Origin: Cupriavidus plantarum
Lineage (GTDB): Bacteria > Pseudomonadota > Gammaproteobacteria > Burkholderiales > Burkholderiaceae
NCBI RefSeq assembly: GCF_905397285.1
Contig: NZ_CAJPUX010000008.1
Location: forward strand, 28,666-92,665
Reading direction: 5' to 3'
DNA length: 64,000 bases
Position numbers and translations under genes: made by a program. The notes under the pieces are model-generated. The model saw only the letters and a list, made by a program, of their open reading frames with translations. It was not told the origin of the DNA and did no database searches. Shown piece by piece: positions 52,876 to 62,013 of the stretch (the stretch's first letter is position 1; each line of letters begins with the position of its first letter).

Positions 52876-54036
52876 TCAGGACTTGGCCGCGGGCGCGGAT
52901 GCAGCGGCAGGCGCGGACGCACCGCCCGGGGCAGGCGCGGCCGAGGCTTCCACGGCCTTGACCTTGATGCCCGGACGCACGAACTGCAGCCCTTCGACGA
53001 TCACGCGATCGCCGGCCTTCAGGCCCTCGGTCACCAGCCAGTTGTCGCCGATGGTGCGCGTGGTCTTGAGCTGACGCAGTTCCACTTCTTCCTTGTCGTT
53101 GACCACGAGCGCGGTCGCCGCACCCTTCAGGTCGCGCGTCACGCCGCGTTGCGGCGCGAGGATCGAGTTGGCGCGCACGCCTTCCTGCAGGCGCGCATGC
53201 ACGAACATACCCGGCAGCAGGTCATGGCGCGGGTTCGGGAACACCGCGCGCAACGTCACCGAGCCGGTGCCTTCATCCACGGAGACTTCCGAGAATTCCA
53301 GGCGGCCCGGTTCCGGATACGGCGTGCCGTCCTCGAGGAACAGCGTCACCTTGGCGGCATTCTCGCCGGCGGATTCGATCTGCCCGGCCTGCAGCTCGCG
53401 CTTCAGGCGCAGCAGGGACGACGAGGGCTGCGTCACGTCCACGTAGATCGGGTCGAGCTGCTGCACGGTCGCCAGCGCGGTCGTCTGCCCGTTCTGCACG
53501 AGCGCGCCCTCGGTCACGAGCGCGCGGCTGATGCGGCCCGTGATCGGCGACAGCACCTTGGTGTAGCGCAGATCGATCTTCGCGCGGTCCACCGCGGCCT
53601 GGGCCTGCTCGTAGGCGGCCTGGGCTTCGGCGTACTGCTGCTTGCTCACCGCTTCGTCGCCAACCAGGCGGCCGTAGCGCTGCGCCAGCAGCTTTGACGA
53701 TTCGAGCGTCGCGGCCGCGGTCTTGTAGGCCGCCTCATACGTCGACGGATCGATCTGATATAGCTGCTGCCCGGCCTTGACGTCGGACCCCTGCTTGAAC
53801 ATCCGCTTGAGGATGATGCCGTTCACCTGCGGACGGACCTCGGCGATGGCGTACGGGTTGGTCCGGCCCGGCAACTGCGTATCCAGCGTGACCGACTGCG
53901 CCTTGAGTGTCACGACCTGGACCTGCGGGGTCTGGGGTGCGGGAGCTTCGGCCTTCTTGCCGCAGGCGGCGAGCACCGCGACGGCAATGCCCAGCATGGC
54001 CGGAATCAAAGCACGCCTTGCGCGCATTGGTTGCAT
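52876..54036 (-). CDS. RND efflux periplasmic adaptor (MexA/AcrA-like lipoprotein)
   Basis: The 386-residue protein has a lipobox LAAC (Cys25), then the membrane-fusion protein fold: barrel-sandwich (TNPYAIAEVRPQVNG), a helical hairpin (about 105-175) and a beta-barrel domain. It links the RND permease to the OprM-like channel. It heads the operon; no regulator gene lies next to it. GAGGA precedes ATG 54036. The C-terminus is an Ala/Pro-rich tail. Confidence 0.93.
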   Translation of the reverse strand: MQPMRARRALIPAMLGIAVAVLAACGKKAEAPAPQTPQVQVVTLKAQSVTLDTQLPGRTNPYAIAEVRPQVNGIILKRMFKQGSDVKAGQQLYQIDPSTYEAAYKTAAATLESSKLLAQRYGRLVGDEAVSKQQYAEAQAAYEQAQAAVDRAKIDLRYTKVLSPITGRISRALVTEGALVQNGQTTALATVQQLDPIYVDVTQPSSSLLRLKRELQAGQIESAGENAAKVTLFLEDGTPYPEPGRLEFSEVSVDEGTGSVTLRAVFPNPRHDLLPGMFVHARLQEGVRANSILAPQRGVTRDLKGAATALVVNDKEEVELRQLKTTRTIGDNWLVTEGLKAGDRVIVEGLQFVRPGIKVKAVEASAAPAPGGASAPAAASAPAAKS

Positions 54037-54459
54037 AGCGATTTCCTCGAGGATGATACTGAAACGAATTAGGGAGCCTGGTGCGATGCCAGGCGGGTGG
54101 TCCACGGTGCCGGGGCCGCATGCATGCGCATGAACGGGAGGGCGGGCAACGTGGCCCATCGCTTTCGTGTGAACAGCCGGTCAGGGGCATGGGTGCCGCG
54201 CGAGGCAACAGCCATGCCCATGACCGACGATTGCGTCGGGCTTAAAAGGCTTTCAGCGGATCGTGACCATTACCCCTGCTTTCGCCAGTGCCCTGGCCTC
54301 GAGTGGTACGCATCGCGGGCGCGCAAGGCGCGCGCCGAACCGCTCCCCGTTATCAGATGAATAGGCTTCGATCATGGCTTCTCAGTGTTACCGTTCCATG
54401 CGCGAGGCTCGTGCACCGATCTGATGTGGGCATCGACTCGCAGTTCGCGTCAGGGCGCC

Positions 54460-54476
54460 GCGTCAGTATCTGACGC
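54460..54476. promoter_or_regulatory. 17-bp palindrome in the RND upstream region
   Basis: GCGTCAG (54460-54466) and CTGACGC (54470-54476) flank TAT perfectly. It lies about 420 bp upstream of the adaptor start, far for a simple operator, and could instead be part of a decayed element. The regulator is unknown. Confidence 0.3.
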
Positions 54477-54684
54477 TGCTTCGCCGTGACAGGCGCCTTC
54501 GGCAATGTATGCCACGCAGGACAAGACCTCAATGACTAAGTCAATCGGCCTGGCTCCTCCAGCAGTCCGAATTGTCCGTGCGTTTTTTGTGGCGCCGCAG
54601 CATTTGAGACCACTGGATCAAAGATGTTCCACTTGGCCTAAATGTTCGCAGCACGCCATCCTACCAGTTTGCGGAATCGTTCGG

Positions 54685-54745
54685 TTATGAGGAATTGGCG
54701 TGTAATCCGCTGAAATACGCCATTGCGGGCACTGAAATGGCGTCA
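54685..54745. mobile_element. Possible IS21-family terminal remnant
   Basis: Two related stretches, CTGAAATACGCCAT (54710-54723) and CTGAAATGGCGTCAT (54732-54746), form an imperfect direct repeat. The surrounding GTGTAATCCGCTGAAAT type of sequence recalls the terminal repeats of IS21-like elements. No transposase gene is present. This is a weak resemblance from memory. Confidence 0.25.
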
Positions 54746-54876
54746 TATCCATGCTACACGCGCGCCACGCGCGCGCAATCATCCCTGCAGCCCCGGCTTT
54801 TCTGAACGAATCGTTCAAATCTACTCATCGATTTCCGGGCCATCGCACCTGCACAACGCTCCCCATGTAACCTTTT

Positions 54877-55734
54877 TCATCGATCTAACTGGTCACACAG
54901 AAAGTCGACGAGGGCGCGCTGCCCCGCATTCAGCGACGCCTCGCCGGCCACGAGGGCAAGCTCCGTCGGCGCCAGCGAAGGAAACCCTTCGCACACACGG
55001 TGATCGGCCAGCAAGGCCGTCGTCGGCAACACGGACACGCCCAGCCCGGACGACACGGCCGCCTGGATACCGGTCAGGCTATGGCTGCCGAACGCCGTCC
55101 GCCAGCGCCGCGCCGCGCCGTCGAGCGCCCGAATCGCGCGCAGCCGATACACGCAGCCCTGCGGAAACAGCGCGAGCGGCACGGGCTCGTCCGCCCGGTC
55201 GCTCCGGTCCCACGCGCTACCCGCGCTGGCTGCCCACACCAGCGTCTCGGGCCATGCCGCGAGGCTGGCGCCGCTACCGGGCTCGCGCTTGATCAGCGCG
55301 ATCTCGATCTCGCCCCCTGCGAGCTTTTGTCGCAGGTCGCTGCTCATGCCCGCGACGGTTTCCAGACGGACTTCCGGCCGGGCGGCCACGAAGCCGGACA
55401 GCATCGCGGACATGCGCCGCGCGTCGAAGTCCTCGGGCACCCCGATACGCACGGTCGAGACGCGCCCATCGCTGGCCAGCGCATCGGCAGCCTCCTGCGA
55501 CAGCGCCAGCAGGCGCCGCGCGTACTGGGCCAGCAGTTCGCCATGTTCGGTAGGCGTGACGTGCATCCCGGAGCGGTCGCGCAACAGCAGCGGCCGGCCC
55601 ACGACCTCCTCCAGCTTGCGAATCTGCTGACTGACGGTCGACTGCGTCCGATGCACGCGATCCCCCGCGCGCGTGAAGCTGCCCTCGTCCACGACCGATA
55701 CCAGCGTGCGCAGCAAAACAAGATCGTCGAACAC
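54877..55734 (-). CDS. LysR-family transcriptional regulator
   Basis: The 285-residue protein has a LysR HTH (about 3-62, LVLLRTLVSVVDEGSFTRAG) and an effector domain (about 90-280). It is divergent from the HAD dehalogenase-like gene, and the 116-bp gap contains a large palindrome, so it probably controls the HAD-aldolase pair and itself. Confidence 0.9.
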   Translation of the reverse strand: MFDDLVLLRTLVSVVDEGSFTRAGDRVHRTQSTVSQQIRKLEEVVGRPLLLRDRSGMHVTPTEHGELLAQYARRLLALSQEAADALASDGRVSTVRIGVPEDFDARRMSAMLSGFVAARPEVRLETVAGMSSDLRQKLAGGEIEIALIKREPGSGASLAAWPETLVWAASAGSAWDRSDRADEPVPLALFPQGCVYRLRAIRALDGAARRWRTAFGSHSLTGIQAAVSSGLGVSVLPTTALLADHRVCEGFPSLAPTELALVAGEASLNAGQRALVDFLCDQLDR

Positions 55735-55744
55735 GGGCGCCCCT

Positions 55745-55791
55745 TATTTGATATTCCACTGAGTGGCATATCATAATTTCATTTTCAAATA
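55745..55791. promoter_or_regulatory. Nested palindromes between LysR and HAD genes
   Basis: A near-perfect 25-bp palindrome spans 55749-55773, with outer arms TGATAT/ATATCA and inner arms CCAC/GTGG around TGA. One mismatch pair, at 55755 and 55767, interrupts it. TATTTGA (55745-55751) and TCAAATA (55785-55791) form a wider inverted repeat around it. It is the best candidate for the LysR operator. Confidence 0.6.
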
Positions 55792-55850
55792 GGCACCACA
55801 TTCTCTACGCTTGCGGACATCCCCACATCCCCGGTCCACGGAGCCTCCCG

Positions 55851-56567
55851 ATGTCCCTGCAACACACGTCCCGCCCCAAGTGGCTTACGTTCGACTGCTA
55901 CGGCACCCTGATCCAATGGGACGAAGGCCTGCAACAAGCGGTCGCCACCATCCTGCGCAGCAAGCAAGCCGCCGCCATCGAGACCGCGCGCCTGATCGCG
56001 GTCTATGACCATCACGAACACCGCCTCGAACAAACGCCTCCGCATCGCAATTTCCGCACGGTAGCGGGCGAAGGCCTCCGCCTCGCCCTCGAAGAACTCG
56101 ACCTCGCACCCGCCGACGACGATATCGCCGTGCTGACGGACAGCATTTCGAAAATGCCGCCGTTCCCCGAAGTCGTCGCCGCGCTACGCCGGCTCAAGGC
56201 CATGGGCTTCCGCACATGCATCGTCTCCAACACCGACGATGACATCATCGCGGGCAACGTGGCGCAGCTGGCCGATGCTGCCGGCAACTGCATCGACCGC
56301 GTCATCACCGCGCAGCAAGCCGGCGCCTATAAACCGAACCGCCAGCTATTCGACTACGCGCACGCGCAACTCGGCGTGACGAAGGACGAGGTCGTGCATA
56401 TCTGCGCAAGCCCGCACCTCGACCACGCGGCCGCGCGCGACATCGGCTTCCGCTGCGTGTGGGTCGACCGCGGCACCGGCCGCAGGCTCTTGCCCGATTA
56501 CACGCCAGATGCGATCGTACGCAAGCTCGACGAAGTCCCCGCCCTGTTCGCAACCCTCGACTGGTAA
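55851..56567 (+). CDS. Haloacid dehalogenase-like hydrolase (type II HAD)
   Basis: The 238-residue protein has the HAD nucleophile Asp15 in TFDCYGTLIQW, the motif II Ser/Thr in CIVSNTDDD, a Lys in motif III (GAYKPNRQLF), and late acidic residues. The length and layout match the (S)-2-haloacid dehalogenase subgroup, though phosphatase activity is possible. The next gene is a class II aldolase, 51 bp downstream, so a phosphorylated sugar intermediate is also plausible. Confidence 0.87.
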   Translation: MSLQHTSRPKWLTFDCYGTLIQWDEGLQQAVATILRSKQAAAIETARLIAVYDHHEHRLEQTPPHRNFRTVAGEGLRLALEELDLAPADDDIAVLTDSISKMPPFPEVVAALRRLKAMGFRTCIVSNTDDDIIAGNVAQLADAAGNCIDRVITAQQAGAYKPNRQLFDYAHAQLGVTKDEVVHICASPHLDHAAARDIGFRCVWVDRGTGRRLLPDYTPDAIVRKLDEVPALFATLDW

Positions 56568-56618
56568 CCCGCCCGGCAGATCGGACGCGCCACCAGCGAC
56601 CCACAAAAGGAAAACATC

Positions 56619-57407
56619 GTGGCCCACACCCTCGCCTCCACCCGCACGGGGCACACCCCGGCGCGCGCCGGACTCGACGCCGATGCCGTGCACGAGGCCC
56701 GCATCGAGCTCGCCGCGTGCTTCCGGCTGGCCGCGCAGCACGGCTTCGAGGAAGGTGTCTGCAACCATTTCTCGGCGGTCGTGCCGGGCCACGACGATCT
56801 CTTCCTCGTCAACCCGTTCGGCTATGCCTTCGACGAGATCACCGCCTCGCATCTGCTGATCTGCGACTACGAGGGCAACGTCGTCGCGGGCGATGGCAAG
56901 CCGGAAGCGACGGCCTTCTACATTCACGCACGACTGCATCGCGCGCAGCCACGCGTCCGTGCCGCGTTCCACACGCACATGCCGAACGCCACGGCGCTCG
57001 CGCTGCTCGACGGCCCGCCGCTCGCATGGGCGGGCCAGACCGCGCTCAAGTTCTACGGCCGCACCGTCGTCGATGAGCACTACAACGGCCTCGCGCTCGA
57101 CGAGACCGAAGGCGATCGCATCGCCGCGGCGATGGGAGATGCCGACGTCGTCTTCCTCAAGAACCATGGCGTGATGGTGGTGGGCCCGACGATCGCCGAA
57201 GCGTGGGACGACCTCTACTACCTGGAGCGCGCCGCAGAGGTGCAGCTCAAAGCCATGAGCACGGGCCGCGCGCTCAAGCCGGTGCCGCACGAGATCGCCC
57301 AGCGCACGTACGAGCAGATGCGCGTCGGCGACCCCGACAGCGCGCGCGCGCACCTGGACAGCGGCATGCGTCGACTGCGCGCGCAGCGCGTGCCGTTCGA
57401 CCGATAA
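56619..57407 (+). CDS. Class II aldolase/adducin family protein
   Basis: The 262-residue protein has the class II aldolase/adducin zinc site: the His residues of AAFHTHMPNA, with a later LKNHGVMVVGP block. It could be a sugar-phosphate aldolase (fuculose-1-phosphate type) or a related decarboxylase. It starts at GTG 56619, with AAGGA upstream. The HAD gene upstream and the LysR regulator suggest a small catabolic operon. Confidence 0.87.
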   Translation: MAHTLASTRTGHTPARAGLDADAVHEARIELAACFRLAAQHGFEEGVCNHFSAVVPGHDDLFLVNPFGYAFDEITASHLLICDYEGNVVAGDGKPEATAFYIHARLHRAQPRVRAAFHTHMPNATALALLDGPPLAWAGQTALKFYGRTVVDEHYNGLALDETEGDRIAAAMGDADVVFLKNHGVMVVGPTIAEAWDDLYYLERAAEVQLKAMSTGRALKPVPHEIAQRTYEQMRVGDPDSARAHLDSGMRRLRAQRVPFDR

Positions 57408-57501
57408 GCCGCGCGTCGCCACTGGCACACTTCATGCACCGACCTCCGGTAAGCGGCCACATGATGCGGCCACGTCAGGCGACCACATGGAGGGCAAAAT
57501 C

Positions 57502-57870
57502 ATGAAGGTCCGACTATTCCCGGGTGCGGTGATCGCCGCTACCGCCTTGATCGTCGCCATCACGGCGACGCCGATCCTCGTCAACGCCGCGGGCGGCGAC
57601 GCGGATGCGCCAACATCCACCGGCCGCACCGCCGCGCCGCGCGACACGGCGGCCGCCACGGACCGCACGATCACGACCGCGGTCAAGGCGCGCCTGGCGG
57701 CGACGCAAGGCGTCGATGCGGACCGCATCGACGTCAAGACGGTCGATGGCGTCGTGCGACTCGAGGGCAACGTGCGCGATGAATCGCAACGCGCCGCCGT
57801 ACTGAAGGCTGCAAAGGACACGCGCGGCGTCACCGCAGTGTCCGATGAACTGCGTGCCGGCAGCCAATGA
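57502..57870 (+). CDS. BON-domain periplasmic protein
   Basis: The 122-residue protein has a signal peptide (about 1-25) and one BON domain (about 55-118: TAVKARLAATQGV, VRLEGNVRDESQR). BON proteins of this type (OsmY-like) bind phospholipids and respond to envelope or osmotic stress. I chose ATG 57502, which has GGAGGG seven bases upstream. An intrinsic terminator follows. Confidence 0.87.
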   Translation: MKVRLFPGAVIAATALIVAITATPILVNAAGGDADAPTSTGRTAAPRDTAAATDRTITTAVKARLAATQGVDADRIDVKTVDGVVRLEGNVRDESQRAAVLKAAKDTRGVTAVSDELRAGSQ

Positions 57871-57882
57871 ACATCGGAAAAA

Positions 57883-57909
57883 CGCGGAAGCCATTCCGCG
57901 GCAGTTTTT
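57883..57909 (+). terminator. Intrinsic terminator of the BON gene
   Basis: CGCGGAA (57883-57889) pairs with TTCCGCG (57894-57900) around a GCCA loop, followed by TTTTT at 57905-57909. It lies 13 bp after the BON stop codon. Confidence 0.8.
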
Positions 57910-57910
57910 A

Positions 57911-57950
57911 CATGGAACGCGATGCCATCCACGACGGCATCGCGGCCATG
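57911..57950. repeat. Long imperfect hairpin after the BON terminator
   Basis: CGCGATGCC (57918-57926) pairs with GGCATCGCG (57936-57944), and CATGG/CCATG (57911-57915 and 57946-57950) extend the stem across a small internal loop. It may be a second terminator or a structured element. There is no T-run beyond TTT on the plus strand. Confidence 0.5.
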
Positions 57951-58069
57951 TTTAAAGCTGATGTAGGCAAACGCCTTCGGTAGCCGCGATGCCCGCAAGG
58001 ATATCCGCTGCCATGCGCAACATCTGACATAGGATTGGCCGCTCCGTCGTCACGACACATGGAGCGCGC

Positions 58070-58576
58070 ATGTCAGGGAATGCCGGTCACACAGCCATCA
58101 CCCGCACCTTCATCGTCCACCGTCGTCACCTCCTCTGTATCGCCACACGCATCGTCGGCTGCAGATCGCTCGCAGAAGACATCGTGCACGATGCCTACGT
58201 CAAGCTCCTCTTCCACATGCCTCACGAACCTTCGGTCAGCGAGCATGGCTACGTCTGCCGCGTCGTGCGCAACCTCGCGCTCGACGGCTACCGCCGGCAG
58301 CAACTCGAGAGGCGCCTCTTCGCATCGGAGTTCGTTGAGACCGATGCCCCGCTCGATACGAACTCTCCGGACCGCATTGCCAGCACACGCGAACGCGAGC
58401 GCTCGCTGCGGGACGCGATGCGGTCATTACCGCCGCGCACGCGCGATGCGCTCATGCAGTATTACTTCGAAGGCCAGTCCCAGCGCACCATCGCCATCCG
58501 GCTCGGCATCTCGCCCGCCATGGTGAGCTGCATCCTTCAGGACGCGCGCGACGCGCTGGGCGCCCTGCCGCTGTAG
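58070..58576 (+). CDS. ECF-family RNA polymerase sigma factor (iron-starvation type)
   Basis: The 168-residue protein is a sigma-70 ECF factor with region 2 at about 10-75 (GCRSLAEDIVHDAYVKLL) and region 4 at about 112-165 (SLPPRTRDALMQYYFEGQSQRTIA). It lies directly upstream of a hydroxamate siderophore operon, with no FecR-like anti-sigma gene, like PvdS/OrbS-type sigma factors. I found no convincing Fur box or matching promoter, so iron control is inferred. Confidence 0.85.
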   Translation: MSGNAGHTAITRTFIVHRRHLLCIATRIVGCRSLAEDIVHDAYVKLLFHMPHEPSVSEHGYVCRVVRNLALDGYRRQQLERRLFASEFVETDAPLDTNSPDRIASTRERERSLRDAMRSLPPRTRDALMQYYFEGQSQRTIAIRLGISPAMVSCILQDARDALGALPL

Positions 58577-58746
58577 CCACCTTTCCGCACGCCCGTCCGC
58601 ACGCCTCCGTAGCATTTTTCCGCAAAACCTTCGCAGAAATTTCCCCACGACGCGTGCGTATTCGTTGTTGATCCCGCTCGCTGGTTCGTCTTGATGAGCA
58701 TCGGCCGCGGCAATGCGGCTCCCTTCTCTCAACCAGACGAGGCCAT

Positions 58747-60240
58747 ATGACCAACGCGATCACGGATATCAACCACACCGGCGCAGATGAAGCGATCTAC
58801 GATTTCATCGGCATCGGGCTCGGCCCCTTCAACCTGAGCCTTGCCTGCCTGGCCGAGCCGCTGCCCAACCTGCGCTGCCTGTTCCTGGAAAAGAAGGAGG
58901 CCTTCGGCTGGCACACGGGCATGCTGATCGACGGCACCACGCTGCAGAACCCGTTCCTTGCGGACCTCGTCTCGCTCGCGGATCCCACCAGCCGCTTCAG
59001 CTACCTGAACTACTGCAAGCAGCAGGGCCGCCTCTACACCTATTACGTGCGCGAGAACTACTACCTCACGCGGCAGGAGTACGACCGCTACTGCAAGTGG
59101 GCCGCCGCGCAACTGCGCAATGTTCGATACCGGCGCAACGTGCTCGATATCCACTATGACGCGTCGCTGCCCGGCTACGTCATCGCGGGCGTCGATACGC
59201 ACAACGGCACGCCGTTTCGCTATCGCACGCGCCGACTCGTCATCGGCATCGGCAGCGAACCGCGATTGCCCGATTGCTGCGAAGGGCTGCGCGGCGGCTC
59301 GCGCGGGCCTATCCACACTGCCAACTACCTTGCCCACAAATCATGGCTGCAACAGCAGCGCGTCATTACGGTCGTTGGCAGCGGCCAGAGCGGGGCGGAG
59401 GTCTACTACGACCTGTTGCGCGACTGCGACCTGTACGGCTACACGCTCAACTGGGTCACGCGCGCGCCGCGCTTCTTCCAGATGGAAACCGCGAAGCTCA
59501 CGCTCGAGTTTCTGCTACCCGCCTACATCGGCCACTTCCAGCGGCTCGACGATGCGGCGAAACGGCGCGCGACGCAGGGGCAGCGCGCGATCCACAGCGG
59601 CATCAACAAGACGCTGATCGACCGCATTTACGATCTGCTCGACGAGACGCGCCATCGCCCGGGCCTGCGCACGCAGCTCATGCCGAATCTCGCGCTGACG
59701 GCCTGCACCCTCGACGACTCGGGCAAACGGTTCGCGCTCACGTTCGAACACAACGAGCTTCCCGAGCGCTATCGCCATGTCACGGACGCGCTGGTCATGG
59801 CCACGGGCTACACGCACCGCATCCCGCCGTTCGTGCGCGGCATCCAAGACCGCATTCGATGGGACGCCGTGGGGCAGTATGTGCAAGCCGAGGACTACGC
59901 GGTCGACATCACCGGCAATGAAATCTACGTGCAGAACGCGGGTTTCGAGGGCGGCATCACGAACCCGGACCTCGGGCTCGCCTGCCATCGCAATGCGCGG
60001 CTCATCCACGCGATGACCGGTGTCGATACCTATCGCGCCGAAGCCCGCACCACGTTCCAGGATTTCTCGCCACGCGCGGACAGCGGCTTTACGCGCTTCG
60101 GCGCCTTACCGCCCTCCTCGCATGCCACCTCGCGGCACGCCTCGACTCACCGCCGCGGGTGGGACATCGCCGCGGATGGCGTGGCGAACGACGCGATGAG
60201 CGATGCCGCCGACGGTAGCGTGGACACGCCCCGCCGATGA
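58747..60240 (+). CDS. Siderophore N-hydroxylase (IucD/PvdA/AlcA-like lysine/ornithine/diamine monooxygenase)
   Basis: The 497-residue flavoprotein has an FAD motif GIGLGPFNLS near the N-terminus, an NADPH motif VGSGQSGAE (about 212-220), and ATGYTHRIPPF near the C-terminus. It N-hydroxylates an amine (putrescine, cadaverine, lysine or ornithine). The gene order with an acyltransferase and a single NIS synthetase favours a diamine substrate of the AlcA/PubA kind. The last four bases overlap the MFS gene. Confidence 0.88.
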   Translation: MTNAITDINHTGADEAIYDFIGIGLGPFNLSLACLAEPLPNLRCLFLEKKEAFGWHTGMLIDGTTLQNPFLADLVSLADPTSRFSYLNYCKQQGRLYTYYVRENYYLTRQEYDRYCKWAAAQLRNVRYRRNVLDIHYDASLPGYVIAGVDTHNGTPFRYRTRRLVIGIGSEPRLPDCCEGLRGGSRGPIHTANYLAHKSWLQQQRVITVVGSGQSGAEVYYDLLRDCDLYGYTLNWVTRAPRFFQMETAKLTLEFLLPAYIGHFQRLDDAAKRRATQGQRAIHSGINKTLIDRIYDLLDETRHRPGLRTQLMPNLALTACTLDDSGKRFALTFEHNELPERYRHVTDALVMATGYTHRIPPFVRGIQDRIRWDAVGQYVQAEDYAVDITGNEIYVQNAGFEGGITNPDLGLACHRNARLIHAMTGVDTYRAEARTTFQDFSPRADSGFTRFGALPPSSHATSRHASTHRRGWDIAADGVANDAMSDAADGSVDTPRR

Positions 60241-61442
60241 CCTTGCGCCTCGCCATCATCGTCATGACCGCGTGCGGTGTGATCAGCGACGCCATCCTCA
60301 TCGCGTTCTATCCGCAGTTCTTCGACATGCGCTACGGCGTGACCGACACCGTTCACATCGGCGCGTACGTCGCCGCGATCTCGGTGGCCGTCATGATTAC
60401 GCTGCCGATGTGGGCGCGCGTCGCCCATCACGTGGAGACGCTGCATCTCGTCGTCGTCACGCAGGGCATCGCGGGCCTGCTCGGCCTCGCGAGCCTCGGG
60501 GCGGATACGATCGCTGCCTTCTGGGCGGTGACGATGCTCATGTTCATGACCAAGAGCAGCTACCTGCTGATGTTTCCGTACCTGATGCGCGTGGAACGCC
60601 CAACATCGCACGGCGCCACCGTCGGCCTGCTTGCCGTGGTCGTCCACCTCGGCGGCATCTTCGGGGCGATGGCGGGCGGTGTCCTGTTGCAGCACTTCGG
60701 CACCGATGCCTGCCTGACGGCATCGGCCGCCGGCGACTTCGCGCAGATGGCGCTGTGCGTGCAGTTGATACGCACCGGCAGGATCGTTCCCGTGCTAGGC
60801 ATGGAAGACGTCCCCGCTCCGCCTCCCCCGGCGTTGCATCGCACGCTGCCGCGCGTGCTTCGCCTGGGCGCGCTGATGTTGGTGTTCGATTTCAGCGCCT
60901 ATCTGGTTCGTCCTTTCTTCTCCGTCTACTGGCAGGCGGCGACGGGCGTGGACAGTCAGATGCTCACCGGCCTGGTATTCGCAATACCGGGACTGATGGC
61001 ATTGCTCGCTCTCTCCATCGACCGGCGCGCCGGCGGCGATGCCGGCTCCACTGGGCGTCTCCTGTCGGTCGGTGCTGCCGGCTTGCTGTTGCAGGCGTCG
61101 CCCTGGCCGACCGCGATGCTGATCGGCCGATGCCTGTTCGGCTGGGCGCTGTTCCGCATCAGCGTGCGGCTCGACGTCACACTGTTCCGCGTCAGCACGC
61201 CTCAGGCATACGCCCGCGACTTCAGCATCGCCAATGGCTGCCAGAACCTCGGCGTGCTGCTGTCCTCGTTCTGCGCGGGCGTCATCGTCGATCGCTTTGG
61301 CATGGCCATGCCATTCCTGATCGCGGCGGCGGGTCTGCTGCTGACCCTCTTGATGAGCCGCCTGATCTTCCGCATCGACCGCTTTCGTGTGGCGCGCCTC
61401 ACGACAACCGGCACTACAGGTTCAACCGAACATGTCATCTGA
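60237..61442 (+). CDS. MFS transporter, probable siderophore exporter
   Basis: The 401-residue protein has about 12 membrane segments and an MFS layout. It begins with ATGA overlapping the hydroxylase stop and ends 11 bp inside the next gene, so it is translationally coupled to both. Position and AlcS-like layout in a siderophore operon suggest export of the product; import of the ferric form is an alternative. Confidence 0.82.
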   Translation: MTLRLAIIVMTACGVISDAILIAFYPQFFDMRYGVTDTVHIGAYVAAISVAVMITLPMWARVAHHVETLHLVVVTQGIAGLLGLASLGADTIAAFWAVTMLMFMTKSSYLLMFPYLMRVERPTSHGATVGLLAVVVHLGGIFGAMAGGVLLQHFGTDACLTASAAGDFAQMALCVQLIRTGRIVPVLGMEDVPAPPPPALHRTLPRVLRLGALMLVFDFSAYLVRPFFSVYWQAATGVDSQMLTGLVFAIPGLMALLALSIDRRAGGDAGSTGRLLSVGAAGLLLQASPWPTAMLIGRCLFGWALFRISVRLDVTLFRVSTPQAYARDFSIANGCQNLGVLLSSFCAGVIVDRFGMAMPFLIAAAGLLLTLLMSRLIFRIDRFRVARLTTTGTTGSTEHVI

Positions 61443-62013
61443 CCCCAGGCACGACCGCAAGGGCTCGCGCTTCATCCTCCGCGCGCTGTCCCTCGACGAC
61501 GACATCGCGACGCTGCACCGATGGTTCGGATTGGACTACGCCCGGTACTGGAACATGCAGCACCTTTCGCTGGAGGAGACCCGGCAGTTCTATGCCGACA
61601 TGCAGGCCGCCAACCACGGCCACGCGTGCCTGGGGTTATACGACGGCGAACCCGCCTTCGTCGCCGAGTTCTACGACCCGTCCCGTGCGTCCGTCGCGAA
61701 CCACTACACCGTGAGCGCGGGCGACGTCGGCATGCACTTCCTCGTCGCGCCGCCGACGAAGCGCATTCCCGGCTTCACACGAGACGTTCTTCGCCACGTC
61801 ATGGCCTTCGCGTTCGAGACCCTCGGCGCGCGGCGCGTCGTCGTGGAGCCCGACGTGCGCAACGCGCATGTCCACGCTCTCAATCGCGCGGTCGGCTTTC
61901 GTTACGACCGCCAGATCCAGCTGCCGGACAAGACCGCCTGGCTGGCCTTCTGTATCCGATCGGACTTCGAACGATCGCTCTCTGGAGACGTTACCGATGA
62001 ATGCACCCGCTGA
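61432..62013 (+). CDS. GNAT-type acyltransferase of siderophore biosynthesis (AlcB/IucB-like)
   Basis: The 193-residue protein matches the IucB/AlcB acyltransferase family: HRWFGLDYARYWNMQHLSLEE, VGMHFLVAPPTKRIPGFTRDVL, and a C-terminal VVVEPDVRNAHVHALNRAVG motif. It would add an acyl group, for example succinyl, to the hydroxylated amine. It overlaps the MFS gene by 11 bp and the synthetase by 17 bp. Confidence 0.87.
   Translation: MSSDPRHDRKGSRFILRALSLDDDIATLHRWFGLDYARYWNMQHLSLEETRQFYADMQAANHGHACLGLYDGEPAFVAEFYDPSRASVANHYTVSAGDVGMHFLVAPPTKRIPGFTRDVLRHVMAFAFETLGARRVVVEPDVRNAHVHALNRAVGFRYDRQIQLPDKTAWLAFCIRSDFERSLSGDVTDECTR

Larger units (their letters stand above)
54037..54876. other. 840-bp gene-free region upstream of the RND operon
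   Basis: No credible gene was found on either strand. The left part should hold the efflux promoter. From about 54,350 the sequence becomes less GC-rich than its neighbours and contains short open frames with no recognisable homology. A 17-bp palindrome lies at 54460-54476, and a possible insertion-sequence end at about 54685-54745. Confidence 0.6.

Noticed and set aside
50428..53697. 1089-residue open frame on the plus strand across the RND genes
   Set aside because: It runs antisense to two well-recognised efflux genes and has no domain signatures.
58577..58746. Fur box or ECF promoter before the siderophore operon
   Set aside because: I could not find a convincing 19-bp Fur site or a matched -35/-10 pair; only weak similarities, so none is claimed.
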